NCBI GenBank assembly: GCA_019244745.1 | Contig: JAFASF010000255.1 | Location: 1 to 53,590, forward strand | DNA: 53,590 bases | Source of the DNA: Solirubrobacterales bacterium | GTDB lineage: Bacteria; Actinomycetota; Thermoleophilia; Solirubrobacterales; Solirubrobacteraceae | Direction of reading: 5' to 3' | Shown: positions 44,930 through 53,561 of the stretch, piece by piece | How positions within the stretch are numbered: position 1 is the first letter of the stretch | How the letters are laid out: each line of letters opens with the position of its first letter | The notes under the pieces: generated by a model | What the model was told of the DNA's origin: nothing | Database searches by the model: none | What the model saw: only the letters and a program-made list of their open reading frames with translations | Position numbers and translations under genes: made by a program

Positions 44930-46605
44930 AGTCAAGCCTCGAGATCGCCCAGGAGCACGAGCTCATCCCGATCGAGACGATCGCCGACCGGGTCGGCCTG
45001 CTCCCCGAGGAAGTCGAGCCCTACGGCCGATACAAGGCCAAGGTGTCGCTGTCGGTGCTCGACCGGCTGGCCGACGTTCCCGACGCCAAGATCGTGTGCA
45101 TCACCGGAATGACGCCGACCAAGGCCGGCGAGGGCAAGACCACGACGCTCGTCGGACTCACCCAGGGGCTCGGCGTGATCGGCAAGAACCCGGTGGCCTG
45201 TCTGCGCGAAGCATCGGTCGGGCCCGTGTTCGGAGTGAAGGGCGGCGCCGCCGGAGGAGGGCTCACGCAGGTGGTGCCCATGGAGGACCTCAACCTACAT
45301 TTCACCGGCGACATCCACGCGATCGGGGCCGCCAACAACCTGCTCGCGGCGATGATCGACGCCTCGATCCTCCACGGCAATCCGCACCAGATCGACGCGC
45401 TGCGGATCGGCTGGCGCCGCGCCGTCGACATGAACGATCGGGCGCTCCGCCAGATCGTGGTGGGCCTCGGTGGACGCCCCAACGGGTACCCGCGCGAGAC
45501 GGGCTTTGACATCACGGCGGCGTCCGAGGTGATGGCGATCATGGCCGTGGCGCATGACCTGGGCGACCTGCGCCAGCGGATCTCGCGGATCACGGCCGCC
45601 TACTCGTATGACGGCGGCAAGCCGGTGACTGCCGAGGACCTCGGGGCTGCCGGCGCGATGACCGTGCTGCTCAAAGACGCGCTCAAGCCGAACCTCGTTC
45701 AGACGCTCGAGGGACAGCCGGTGATGATGCACTGCGGTCCGTTCGCGAACATCGCCCACGGCAACAACTCGCTGGTCGCGGACATGGTCGGCATGAAGCT
45801 CGGCGATTACATCGTGACCGAGTCTGGATTCGGCTCGGACATGGGGATGGAGAAGTTCTTCGACATCGTCTGCCGGTTCGGGAAGCTGATCCCCTCGGCG
45901 GCCGTCCTGGTCACCACCGTGCGCGCGATCAAGCACCACGGCGGCGTGCCCGACGACCCCCGCGTGGACCGCGCCGCCAGCCTGAACGCGATCGAGGTGG
46001 GGATGGCCAACGTCCGTCGCCATCTCGCGATCATCAAGACGTTCGGCGTACCCGCGGTCGTCGCCGTAAACCGCCGGCCGGGCGACACCAACGAGGAGGT
46101 CGAGCTGGTAAAGCGGCTGTCGATGGAGGCCGGGGCTTTTGCCGCTCAGGTCAACGATGGCTTCGCGCGCGGCGGCATCGGCGCCGCCGACCTGGCCGAC
46201 GCGGTCGTCGAGGCGTGCGATCAGCCCAACAGCTTTCACCACCTGTACGAGGACGAGGCGCCGATCCACGACAAGATCGAGGCGATCGCCAAGCGCGTGT
46301 ATGGCGCCCAGGACGTCTACTACTACCCGGCCGCCGAGCAGAAGATCGCGCAGTTCACGCGCGACGGGCTCGCGGAATATCCGGTGTGCATGGCTAAGAC
46401 CCACCTGTCGCTGTCGGCGGATCCGCTGCTGCTAAACGCGCCCGAGCACTTCACGCTGCCGGTGCGCGACATCAGGGCCTACACCGGCGCGGGATGGCTC
46501 GTGCCGCTGTGCGGCGATATCACGCAGATGCCCGGCCTGGGCAAGACGCCGGCGGCGCTGAACGTCGACATCGACGCCGAGGGCCGGACGGTCGGCTTGT
46601 TCTGA
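44926..46605 (+). CDS. fhs: Formate-tetrahydrofolate ligase
   Basis: ITGMTPTKAGEGKTTTLVGLTQGL, CLREASVGPVFGVKGGAAGGGLTQVVPMEDLNLHFTGDIHAI, YTGAGWLVPLCGDITQMPGLGKTPAA. Confidence 0.98.
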   Translation: MKSSLEIAQEHELIPIETIADRVGLLPEEVEPYGRYKAKVSLSVLDRLADVPDAKIVCITGMTPTKAGEGKTTTLVGLTQGLGVIGKNPVACLREASVGPVFGVKGGAAGGGLTQVVPMEDLNLHFTGDIHAIGAANNLLAAMIDASILHGNPHQIDALRIGWRRAVDMNDRALRQIVVGLGGRPNGYPRETGFDITAASEVMAIMAVAHDLGDLRQRISRITAAYSYDGGKPVTAEDLGAAGAMTVLLKDALKPNLVQTLEGQPVMMHCGPFANIAHGNNSLVADMVGMKLGDYIVTESGFGSDMGMEKFFDIVCRFGKLIPSAAVLVTTVRAIKHHGGVPDDPRVDRAASLNAIEVGMANVRRHLAIIKTFGVPAVVAVNRRPGDTNEEVELVKRLSMEAGAFAAQVNDGFARGGIGAADLADAVVEACDQPNSFHHLYEDEAPIHDKIEAIAKRVYGAQDVYYYPAAEQKIAQFTRDGLAEYPVCMAKTHLSLSADPLLLNAPEHFTLPVRDIRAYTGAGWLVPLCGDITQMPGLGKTPAALNVDIDAEGRTVGLF

Positions 46606-46627
46606 GCCCTGGCGCTTCTCGTCGGCG

Positions 46628-47260
46628 ATGGCCTTCACCGAGACGGCACTCGCGAAGAGCTCGTTCGGGGAACTGCTGGACGCCGTCGCGGCGGAGACGC
46701 CGGCGCCCGGCGGGGGCTCGGCCGCAGCCTGGGCCGGCGCGCTTGCCGCGGGGCTGGTCGAGATGGCGGCCAAGTTCACCCTCGCGCGCGACGAGTACAC
46801 CGAGCGGTGGGAGCGGATGGCGGAGGTCCGAGCACGCGCCGCGGAGCTGCGGGGACAGCTGCTCTCCTTCGCCGAGCGCGAATTGCACGCCTACGATCCA
46901 GTGCTCGTGGCGCTGCGGCTGGCGCGGGAGGATCCGGCGCGTGAGGCGCGCCTCCGCGAGGCGCGCTCCGGCGCGGCTCAGTCTCCGCTCGAGATCGCCA
47001 GGGCCGCGGCGGCCGTGACCGAGCTGGCGGCCGAGGCCGCCGCGACCGGGAACGCAAACCTGGCCGGCGACGCGCTCACCGCGGCGCTGCTGGCCGATGC
47101 GGCGTGCCGGGCGGCGGCCGGGCTGGTGCGGATCAACCTCGGAGGTGAGCTGGCCGAGGAGCCTCGCTCGAGGGAGGCGGCCGACCTGGCGAAACGCGCC
47201 GCGAGGTTTGGTGTTCAAGCATTGGAAGCAACTCACGGCAGAGAAGAAAGGCAAGGATGA
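46628..47260 (+). CDS. fchA: Methenyl-THF cyclohydrolase / cyclodeaminase-family protein (FchA-like)
   Basis: FGELLDAVAAETPAPGGGSAAAWAGALAAGLVEMAAKFTL; GNANLAGDALTAALLADAACRAAAGLVRINL. Confidence 0.9.
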   Translation: MAFTETALAKSSFGELLDAVAAETPAPGGGSAAAWAGALAAGLVEMAAKFTLARDEYTERWERMAEVRARAAELRGQLLSFAERELHAYDPVLVALRLAREDPAREARLREARSGAAQSPLEIARAAAAVTELAAEAAATGNANLAGDALTAALLADAACRAAAGLVRINLGGELAEEPRSREAADLAKRAARFGVQALEATHGREERQG

Positions 47261-47409
47261 TGCGTAGGCTGTTCGCGCGCCTTCGGGTTCGGACCCCCGA
47301 AGCGCCACGTTCGGAGGGAACCAGACAGGCAGCAAGGCCGGAGGTCTACACCTCCAGGCCGCCGCGCAGGCGCAGCTTCAACGAGGCCGCGCACAAGCTC
47401 GGGCGGTGA
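47257..47409 (+). CDS. Small 50-aa basic ORF, translationally overlapping fchA
   Basis: MMRRLFARLRVRTPEAPRSEGTRQAARPEVYTSRPPRRRSFNEAAHKLGR*; ATGA overlap with the fchA stop; absent from the supplied ORF track. Confidence 0.5.
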   Translation: MMRRLFARLRVRTPEAPRSEGTRQAARPEVYTSRPPRRRSFNEAAHKLGR

Positions 47410-47418
47410 ACTCCTTCG

Positions 47419-48426
47419 TCAGGCGCCCGGGGCAGGCGCGCCGGCTGGGTCCAGCACCTCAGGATTGATGGGCGTCGGGGGCCGCTCGCGGCGCAGGACG
47501 GCGATCACGTTCTGAGCCGCGAGCACGGCCATAGCCGTACGGGTCTCGACGGTCGCCGACCCGAGATGCGGCACGAGGACGACGTTGTCGAGCTCGAGCA
47601 GCTCCGGATCGATCTCGGGCTCGCGCTCGAACACGTCGAGGCCGGCGCCGGCTAGCTCCTGGGTTTTCAGGGCGCGAGCGAGCGCCCGTTCGTCGACGAT
47701 CGGGCCGCGAGCGGTGTTGATGAGGTATGCCTCCGGGCGCATCTGGCGCAGCCGTTCTGCGTCGATCAGGTGATGGGTGTTTGGGGACAGCGGGACGTGG
47801 ATTGTGACCACGTCCGCTGTGCTCAGCAGCTCGTCGAGGGGTAGACGGCGTGCCCCGCCGAGCTCTGCCTCGACCTCTCTGGGGGCGGGGCGGCGACTGG
47901 TGTAGGCGATGTTCATCCCGAATGCCCGTGCCCGCCTCGCGGTGGCCTGGCCGATCGCGCCAAGCCCGATCACCCCGAGCGTCTTTCCCTGAAGCCCGGT
48001 GCCGAGCATGAAGAACATGTGCCACGACCACGGTATGCGGGCGCGCAGCAGGCGTTCTCCGTCTCCGAGTCGCCGCGTCACCGCGAGGATCAGCGCCAAC
48101 GCCAGGTCCGCCGTGGCGTCGGTGAGCACGCCGGGCGTGTTCGTGACGACCACCCCTCGCTCGGTGGCCGCGGCCACGTCGATGTTGTCGTAGCCCACGG
48201 CGACGTTGGCCACGCACCGCAGCTGGGGGCCGGCGGCATCGAGTAGCGGGCCATCGACGCGATCGTGCAGGAGCGTGACGAGCGCGTCGGCGCCCGACAC
48301 GGAGCGTTGCAGCTCGGTTCTGGTCAGGGGGCGGTCGTGGGGCGAGAGCCACATTTTCCCGGCGCGGGCTAGGAGCTCGAGCGCCGGGTCCGGGATCCGT
48401 CGCGTCACGACGATCCGCGGCTGCAC
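47419..48426 (-). CDS. D-2-hydroxyacid dehydrogenase (glyoxylate/hydroxypyruvate reductase type)
   Basis: VAVGYDNIDVAAATERGVVVTNTPGVLTDATADLAL, GLGAIGQATARRARAFGM, NTARGPIVDERAL, DVFEREPEIDPELLELDNVVLVPHLGSAT. Confidence 0.94.
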   Translation of the reverse strand: MQPRIVVTRRIPDPALELLARAGKMWLSPHDRPLTRTELQRSVSGADALVTLLHDRVDGPLLDAAGPQLRCVANVAVGYDNIDVAAATERGVVVTNTPGVLTDATADLALALILAVTRRLGDGERLLRARIPWSWHMFFMLGTGLQGKTLGVIGLGAIGQATARRARAFGMNIAYTSRRPAPREVEAELGGARRLPLDELLSTADVVTIHVPLSPNTHHLIDAERLRQMRPEAYLINTARGPIVDERALARALKTQELAGAGLDVFEREPEIDPELLELDNVVLVPHLGSATVETRTAMAVLAAQNVIAVLRRERPPTPINPEVLDPAGAPAPGA

Positions 48427-48466
48427 GCCGCCAGTCTACTTTCCCGTTCCGGCGAGGTGGATGGAT

Positions 48467-48499
48467 CAATTCGTCCAGATGTCTATTCGAATGAAATAA
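48467..48499. promoter_or_regulatory. Candidate operator with inverted ATTCG/CGAAT half-sites
   Basis: TCAATTCGTCCAGATGTCTATTCGAATGAAATAA in the divergent gap between the dehydrogenase and gntR genes. Confidence 0.25.
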
Positions 48500-48524
48500 T
48501 CCGCTCCGCCGGCAGTGCCGGGCG

Positions 48525-49463
48525 ATGCATCAGAGGGTGATCATGGCGCGTGGGACGACAACTCGGAGACGGCGGCCCAGGGGGCTTCTGGGGGACCCGG
48601 CCAGCGTCAATCACGGCGCTCCGTCGCTGGTGGACAGCGCCGAGCAGGCGCTGCACAACTGGCTGGCGGGTGGACGCTACCGGCAGGGCGATCGCCTGCC
48701 ACCCGAGCACGAGGTGGCGGCCATGCTCGGGGTATCGCGGGGCACGCTGCGCAGCGCGCTGCAGCGGCTCGAGGAGAGCGGCGAGATCGTTCGGCGCCAG
48801 GGAAGCGGCACGTTCGTCGGACGAGTCAGCGTGCCGACAGCGCTCGACGAGCGACTCGAGCGGCTCGAGCCCTACTCGTCCCTGGCCGCGCGGCGTGGGC
48901 TGACGCTGTCCTCTATGGACCTGAAGATCTCTCGCCGGGCCGTCGGCGTCGAGCTCGGGGAGGCGCTCGGGCTAGCGCCGATCGCCCAAGCGGTCACGGT
49001 ATCGCGCACGCTGATGGCCAACGACGCCCCGGTCGCGGTGATGTTCGACGTCGTTCACCCCAGCGTCCTGCTGCCGTCCGACGAGGAGCTGCGTCGCTCG
49101 CTCGAGGGCGGGCGGATGGTGCTCGACGTGTTGATCGAGCTGGGCGTGCCCGTGACCTTCGCCCGTACGCGCGTCATCCCCTCGCTGATCGGGCCGCGCG
49201 AGCGGGCCGGCAAGCTGCTCGGCGTGCGCAGGGTCACGGCCGTGCTCGAGCTCGAGGAGCTGATCTATGCCGGTCGCGACGAACGCGTCGCCTACTCGCG
49301 CGACCTCTTTGCACCGGGAGGGATCGACGTGATGGTCATGCGCTCACTCGAGTCGACGCGCCCAGAGCCGGTGGTGAACCTCCGAAACTCGCGCGGAGTG
49401 CGGGCACCGGTTGCGGGACGCCGTGGCCGCTCGCGCCGGCAGGCCACCAACGGCGCGTCATAG
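48525..49463 (+). CDS. GntR-family regulator with UTRA-type effector domain
   Basis: GRYRQGDRLPPEHEVAAMLGVSRGTLRSALQRLEESGEIVRRQGSGTFV. Confidence 0.93.
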   Translation: MHQRVIMARGTTTRRRRPRGLLGDPASVNHGAPSLVDSAEQALHNWLAGGRYRQGDRLPPEHEVAAMLGVSRGTLRSALQRLEESGEIVRRQGSGTFVGRVSVPTALDERLERLEPYSSLAARRGLTLSSMDLKISRRAVGVELGEALGLAPIAQAVTVSRTLMANDAPVAVMFDVVHPSVLLPSDEELRRSLEGGRMVLDVLIELGVPVTFARTRVIPSLIGPRERAGKLLGVRRVTAVLELEELIYAGRDERVAYSRDLFAPGGIDVMVMRSLESTRPEPVVNLRNSRGVRAPVAGRRGRSRRQATNGAS

Positions 49464-49482
49464 GCCGGCGCTCGCGGGCGCG

Positions 49483-50268
49483 ATGTCCGCCGATCAGACG
49501 CCCCGAGGACGGCGGCCGGTCGGCTCGGTGGCGCGCGCGATTGCGCTGCTCGACGCGCTGGCCGAAAGCGACGCGGGGCTCGGGGTCAACGAGCTGGCGC
49601 GCCGGATCGGAGTCAACGCGAGCACGGCCTCGCGGCTCCTCGGCACGCTCCAGGACGCGCGGCTCGTGCAGCGCTCACCCGGCGGTCCGTACCGGCTCGG
49701 GCTGCGGCTCGTCGCGCTGTCCGACCGAGTGCTGGCGCAGCTGGACCTCCGCGAGCTGGCGCGACCGTGGCTGGCGTGGTTGGTCGAGGAGACCGGAGAG
49801 ACCGCGACGCTGTCACTGCCGGGCGGCGGCGAGGCGATCACGGTCGATTTCGTCCCGTCCCCGTCGAGCGTGGCCAGCATGGCCCGGGTGGGGCGGCCGA
49901 GCGTCTCCCACGCGACGGCCGCCGGCAAGGTGATGCTGGCGTTTGGCGATCCCGAGCTCTGGCCGCCGAGGACCGGCGGCGAGCTTGCCGCCTACACGGA
50001 GCGGACGATCACCGATCCGGAGTTGCTGACGCGCGAGCTGAACGTGGTCCGTGAGCGAGGCGTCGCCGAGGCCGTCGGCGAGCGGGAGCCCGACCTGAAC
50101 GCGCTCGCGGCCCCGGTGGTGGGACGCGGCGGCGAGTTGGTGGCGATCCTCGGATTGCAGGGGCCCGCGGCGCGTCTGCCGTCGGCCAAGCGGCGGGCGC
50201 TCCAACGCCCGCTGCGCCGGGCGGCGACCGAGCTCAGCCGGTCGCTCGGCGGGCCGGGGATGGAATAG
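49483..50268 (+). CDS. IclR-family transcriptional regulator
   Basis: SVARAIALLDALAESDAGLGVNELARRIGVNASTASRLLGTLQDARLVQR; RVGRPSVSHATAAGKVMLAF. Confidence 0.94.
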   Translation: MSADQTPRGRRPVGSVARAIALLDALAESDAGLGVNELARRIGVNASTASRLLGTLQDARLVQRSPGGPYRLGLRLVALSDRVLAQLDLRELARPWLAWLVEETGETATLSLPGGGEAITVDFVPSPSSVASMARVGRPSVSHATAAGKVMLAFGDPELWPPRTGGELAAYTERTITDPELLTRELNVVRERGVAEAVGEREPDLNALAAPVVGRGGELVAILGLQGPAARLPSAKRRALQRPLRRAATELSRSLGGPGME

Positions 50269-50277
50269 GCGGCGAAA

Positions 50278-50349
50278 GCCGGAACGGGCCGCAGTCGCGC
50301 GGCCCGTAGCGGCGATAAGGCCGGAACGGGCCGCAGTCGCGCGGCCCGT
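50278..50349. terminator. Tandemly duplicated terminator hairpin
   Basis: 30-bp GCCGGAACGGGCCGCAGTCGCGCGGCCCGT at 50278 and 50320; arms ACGGGCCGC/GCGGCCCGT (12-bp GGAACGGGCCGC/GCGGCCCGTTCC in copy 2). Confidence 0.85.
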
Positions 50350-50377
50350 TCCGTGTGGTGCGTTTGTCGGCGTGGGA

Positions 50378-51460
50378 TTAGAAACGATGGTGGTGCGGGG
50401 TGGCGAGCATCCCGTCGGTGTTGCCGTTGCCGTCGACGTAGAAGCCGACCAGCTGACCCTCGTCGTTGACGCCGTTGATCGTGGTGGTGCCGATGCCGTT
50501 CGGGTCGTCCACGGTCTTGAACCCGTGCAGCGGAGTCCAGGTGAAGCCGTGGAGGATGGGGTTGTTGTTCGCGTCGACCCCGTCCTGATAGACGCCGACG
50601 ACCTCGTCGGAGTCGTTGATGCCGAGCGCCTGCGTCATCGTGGCGCCGGGAACCGCCAGCGTGGTCAGGTTGCCGTCGGCCAGCACGAACCCATCCGTCA
50701 TCTTGTCGGCGGGGTTGGCATACGAACCGGCGACGTCGCCCCACCTGTTGATCGCCGCGGCGGTCACGCTGCTGGAGCCCGGGATCGTGATCTCGTTGAA
50801 CTCGTTGGTGCGGATGTTGTACGTGTAGCCGTGGTTGTTGCCATCGGCGTCGGTGGCGAATCCGACCGCGATGTCGCGATCGTTGACACCCAGCAGCTGG
50901 TTGATCGCCGGGGTGCCGAGTCCCTGCATCGGGGTGAAGTTGACGTTGCGGAAATGATGACCGTTGAACGCGACCCAACCAAAGTTAGCGTCCATTCCGC
51001 CGCCCTTGACCGAGTCCGACCAGAACCCGACCGTTACGCCGCGATCGTTTAGACCCGTGACCTGCGTCTGCACGGAATGCGGGAAGTTCTGGTTCAGGTA
51101 GTCCCACTGGCGATACCGGGGGAACAGCACGTAACCCTTGTTCGGATGCGCCGGGCTCGTGGCGGTGGCGCCCGCTCCGGATCCGAAGTAGCCGGCGATC
51201 ACGCCGTACTTGTTGATCCCCAGCAACTGGTTGAACGTGAGATCCCTGCGGTTGTCAAGCGTGCGGAACTGATAATGGTTGGCGGCGCTTGGAGGGTTGG
51301 CAGGCTGCGCTGCAGCCTGACCTGCCAGCGCGCCGGCGCTCAAAGCCGACAGGGTGGTCGCCAGCGCAACGCGGCCCCAGCGGCTCCTGCGGCGACGGAC
51401 GCCGCGCTTCGAGGCGTCGGCGATCGAGCGATCACGCTCGGTGACATGCGCGAGATGCAT
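50378..51460 (-). CDS. Secreted HAF-repeat-like extracellular protein
   Basis: Signal peptide (VALATTLSALSAGALAGQAAAQ); repeated GINxxGxxxGxY/F...GF motifs (LLGINKYGVIAGYF, VTGLNDRGVTVGFW, LLGVNDRDIAVGFA, INRWGDVAGSY, LGINDSDEVVGVY, INGVNDEGQLVGFY). Confidence 0.8.
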   Translation of the reverse strand: MHLAHVTERDRSIADASKRGVRRRRSRWGRVALATTLSALSAGALAGQAAAQPANPPSAANHYQFRTLDNRRDLTFNQLLGINKYGVIAGYFGSGAGATATSPAHPNKGYVLFPRYRQWDYLNQNFPHSVQTQVTGLNDRGVTVGFWSDSVKGGGMDANFGWVAFNGHHFRNVNFTPMQGLGTPAINQLLGVNDRDIAVGFATDADGNNHGYTYNIRTNEFNEITIPGSSSVTAAAINRWGDVAGSYANPADKMTDGFVLADGNLTTLAVPGATMTQALGINDSDEVVGVYQDGVDANNNPILHGFTWTPLHGFKTVDDPNGIGTTTINGVNDEGQLVGFYVDGNGNTDGMLATPHHHRF

Positions 51461-51694
51461 GAGTTCTCCTTGAACGGAAGGTGACAGAGATTCACATCGC
51501 GATGGCGACCCCACGTGGCAAGAGCCCCCTTTGTCGACATCGCTATGTGCCCAACACACGCTTAAGACGCGGCATCTGCCGGGCGCATTCCATCGGTTCA
51601 AAAATTTCGCTCGGAGCCCGGGGATGGAATGCGAGGGCGCCGCCGTGCGTCGTGAGCAATGAGACGGGATTCCCCAAAGCGAAAGGAGCTCACA

Positions 51695-52099
51695 GTGGTC
51701 GACCGCCTCGAATCGAACGACTCTCCCCGGCGCGAGACCCGGCGCGAGGCCCGGCGCGAGACCCGGCGCGAGACCCACGACCCCGCTCCCGGCGCATCGC
51801 GTCGGGAGTTGCTGCTCGCGAGCGGCGCCGGCGACGCCGAGGAAGGGCAGGCTCGGGCGATCACGCTGCTCGCGGGTGGCTCCCTGACCGACGAGGATCG
51901 CCGTAACGCCGAGGCATGGCTCGACGGACGGCCCGAGCTGTGGCGCGACGTCGCGTCGCAGCGACGGGTCGCGCGCGAGCTGCGGACGGGCGGGCCGGCC
52001 GTCCCCGAACGACTGGTCCGAGCGGTGGAGGCTCGGCTGGCGGCGGATGGCCGTCGGCGCTCCCGGCGCGTCTCCTGGACCGAGCGGGGGGTGGGTTAG
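51695..52099 (+). CDS. Putative soluble anti-sigma-like protein
   Basis: LLAGGSLTDEDRRNAEAWLDGRPELWRDVASQRRVARELRTGGPAVPERL pattern typical of anti-sigma N-termini, no TM; beside an ECF sigma gene. Confidence 0.45.
   Translation: MVDRLESNDSPRRETRREARRETRRETHDPAPGASRRELLLASGAGDAEEGQARAITLLAGGSLTDEDRRNAEAWLDGRPELWRDVASQRRVARELRTGGPAVPERLVRAVEARLAADGRRRSRRVSWTERGVG
51726..51776 (+). repeat. 12-bp in-frame tandem repeat (~4.25 copies)
   Basis: cccggcgcgaga x4 (one a>g variant), encoding RRET/RREA/RRET/RRET. Confidence 0.9.
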
Positions 52100-52108
52100 C
52101 GAGCGAGC

Positions 52109-52639
52109 TCAGGCTTGGTATTCGAGGCGCGCGGCGATCTGCCCCCGCCCGCGGTGCAGGCGGCTCATGATCGTGCCCGGCTTCGTTCGAAGCGCGCTTG
52201 CCGCCTCCCGATAGGAGAGTCCGACCACATCGACCGCCACCAGCGCCTCTCGGAGAGGCGGGGTGAGGTCGCGCAGGGCGTCGAACACGACAACACCATC
52301 GATCGTCTGGGCGATTGGATCATCCGGCGCCTTGAGTGCGTCAATTTCGTCTCCGTTCGGCGAGACGGGGCTGGGACGGTCGATCCGCTTGGAGCTGATC
52401 CAGGTGTTCCGGAGTACTCGCAGCAGATAGGCGAGGTCCTGGTCGCAGCGCACGAAACGCGGCCGGCGAAGCACCTTCTCGTAGGTGTCCTGGACCAGGT
52501 CCTCAGCATCCTGGCGGGAGCCGCAGAGCCCGTAGGCGGCCCGATACAGCCGCTGCAGATGTGAACCGAGCGATTCGGGGTCGAGCCGGCGGGGTTCGGT
52601 GGTCGGGATCTCGGCGGGTGGCGCTTGGGCGGTTGTCAT
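52109..52639 (-). CDS. ECF-type RNA polymerase sigma factor
   Basis: LYRAAYGLCGSRQDAEDLVQDTYEKVLRRPRF; LREALVAVDVVGLSYREAASALRTKPGTIMSRLHRGR. Confidence 0.94.
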   Translation of the reverse strand: MTTAQAPPAEIPTTEPRRLDPESLGSHLQRLYRAAYGLCGSRQDAEDLVQDTYEKVLRRPRFVRCDQDLAYLLRVLRNTWISSKRIDRPSPVSPNGDEIDALKAPDDPIAQTIDGVVVFDALRDLTPPLREALVAVDVVGLSYREAASALRTKPGTIMSRLHRGRGQIAARLEYQA

Positions 52640-52811
52640 GGCCAGCGATCCTGCCGCCAGACCCCCGATCCCACATCAGGGGCGCCCCTGATCTTTTCCA
52701 TGACATGGCCGGGTGGCTCCCTGATAGGCGTTCGCGCCCCCCGCTGCTGCCGGGGATTCGCGCAGCCAGGGCTTAGTCCTTACCTCCCGTCGGCGGGGAT
52801 GATGATTCCCT

Positions 52812-53489
52812 GTGACTGTGACCATGATCGTCGCGGCCGTGGCCCAGCATCTACCGGGCGTGCTGCACAGTCTCGAGCCGACGCTCGACCACTACGGCTA
52901 CCTCGCGGTCGCCGCCTTCGTGCTGTTCGAGGACTTCGGCATCCCCGTCCCCGGAGAGACCGTGCTGATCCTAGGCGCCGTGTATGCCGGCACCGGCCGC
53001 CTCAGCCTGCCGCTCCTGATCCTGATCGCGTTCCTGGCCGCCCTGGTCGGCGACAACATCGGCTTTGCCATCGGGCATTTCGGCGGTAGGCCGCTGGTCG
53101 AGCGATACGGCCGCTACGTGCTGATCACACCAGAACGGCTGAACAAGGCGACCGCCTACTTCGATCGCCACGGGGGCAAGATCATCGTGATCGCCCGGTT
53201 CATCGAGGGGCTACGACAAGCGAACGGCATCATCGCGGGCATCGCCGGCATCCATTGGCTGCGTTTTCTCATGTTCAACGCGATCGGAGCGGCGGCCTGG
53301 GTGCTCGTCTGGAGCTTCATTGGCTACTTCTCCGGCAGCCACATCGACACGATCTACCACTACGCGACTCGCTACAGCACCTATCTCGCGATCGCCGTGG
53401 GGATCGCGCTGGTCGCCTACATCGGGTACCGGGTGGGCAAGGCCCGTCTGCACCGAGCGGGCACGGACGAGGCTCGCGAACAGGGCTGA
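52812..53489 (+). CDS. DedA/SNARE-associated family membrane protein
   Basis: FEDFGIPVPGETVLILGAVYAG, ALVGDNIGFAIGHFGGRPLVERYGRYVLI, RFIEGLRQANGIIAGIAGIHWLRFL. Confidence 0.93.
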   Translation: MTVTMIVAAVAQHLPGVLHSLEPTLDHYGYLAVAAFVLFEDFGIPVPGETVLILGAVYAGTGRLSLPLLILIAFLAALVGDNIGFAIGHFGGRPLVERYGRYVLITPERLNKATAYFDRHGGKIIVIARFIEGLRQANGIIAGIAGIHWLRFLMFNAIGAAAWVLVWSFIGYFSGSHIDTIYHYATRYSTYLAIAVGIALVAYIGYRVGKARLHRAGTDEAREQG

Positions 53490-53561
53490 GGCCGCCTCGG
53501 GGACCTCCTCGAGCGGCGCGCCGAGATGCTCGAGTCGGCCGGCCCCGAGGAGGCCTCAGCC
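53484..53561. terminator. Large inverted repeat overlapping the DedA stop codon
   Basis: GGCTGAGGCCGCCTCGGGG (53484-53502) / CCCCGAGGAGGCCTCAGCC (53543-53561), 18 of 19 paired. Confidence 0.6.

Noticed and set aside
43353-44966. 537-aa minus-strand ORF opposite soxG/soxB
   Set aside because: Antisense shadow ORF of conserved sarcosine oxidase genes.
45295-46404. 369-aa minus-strand ORF opposite fhs
   Set aside because: Shadow ORF; fhs is unambiguous on the plus strand.
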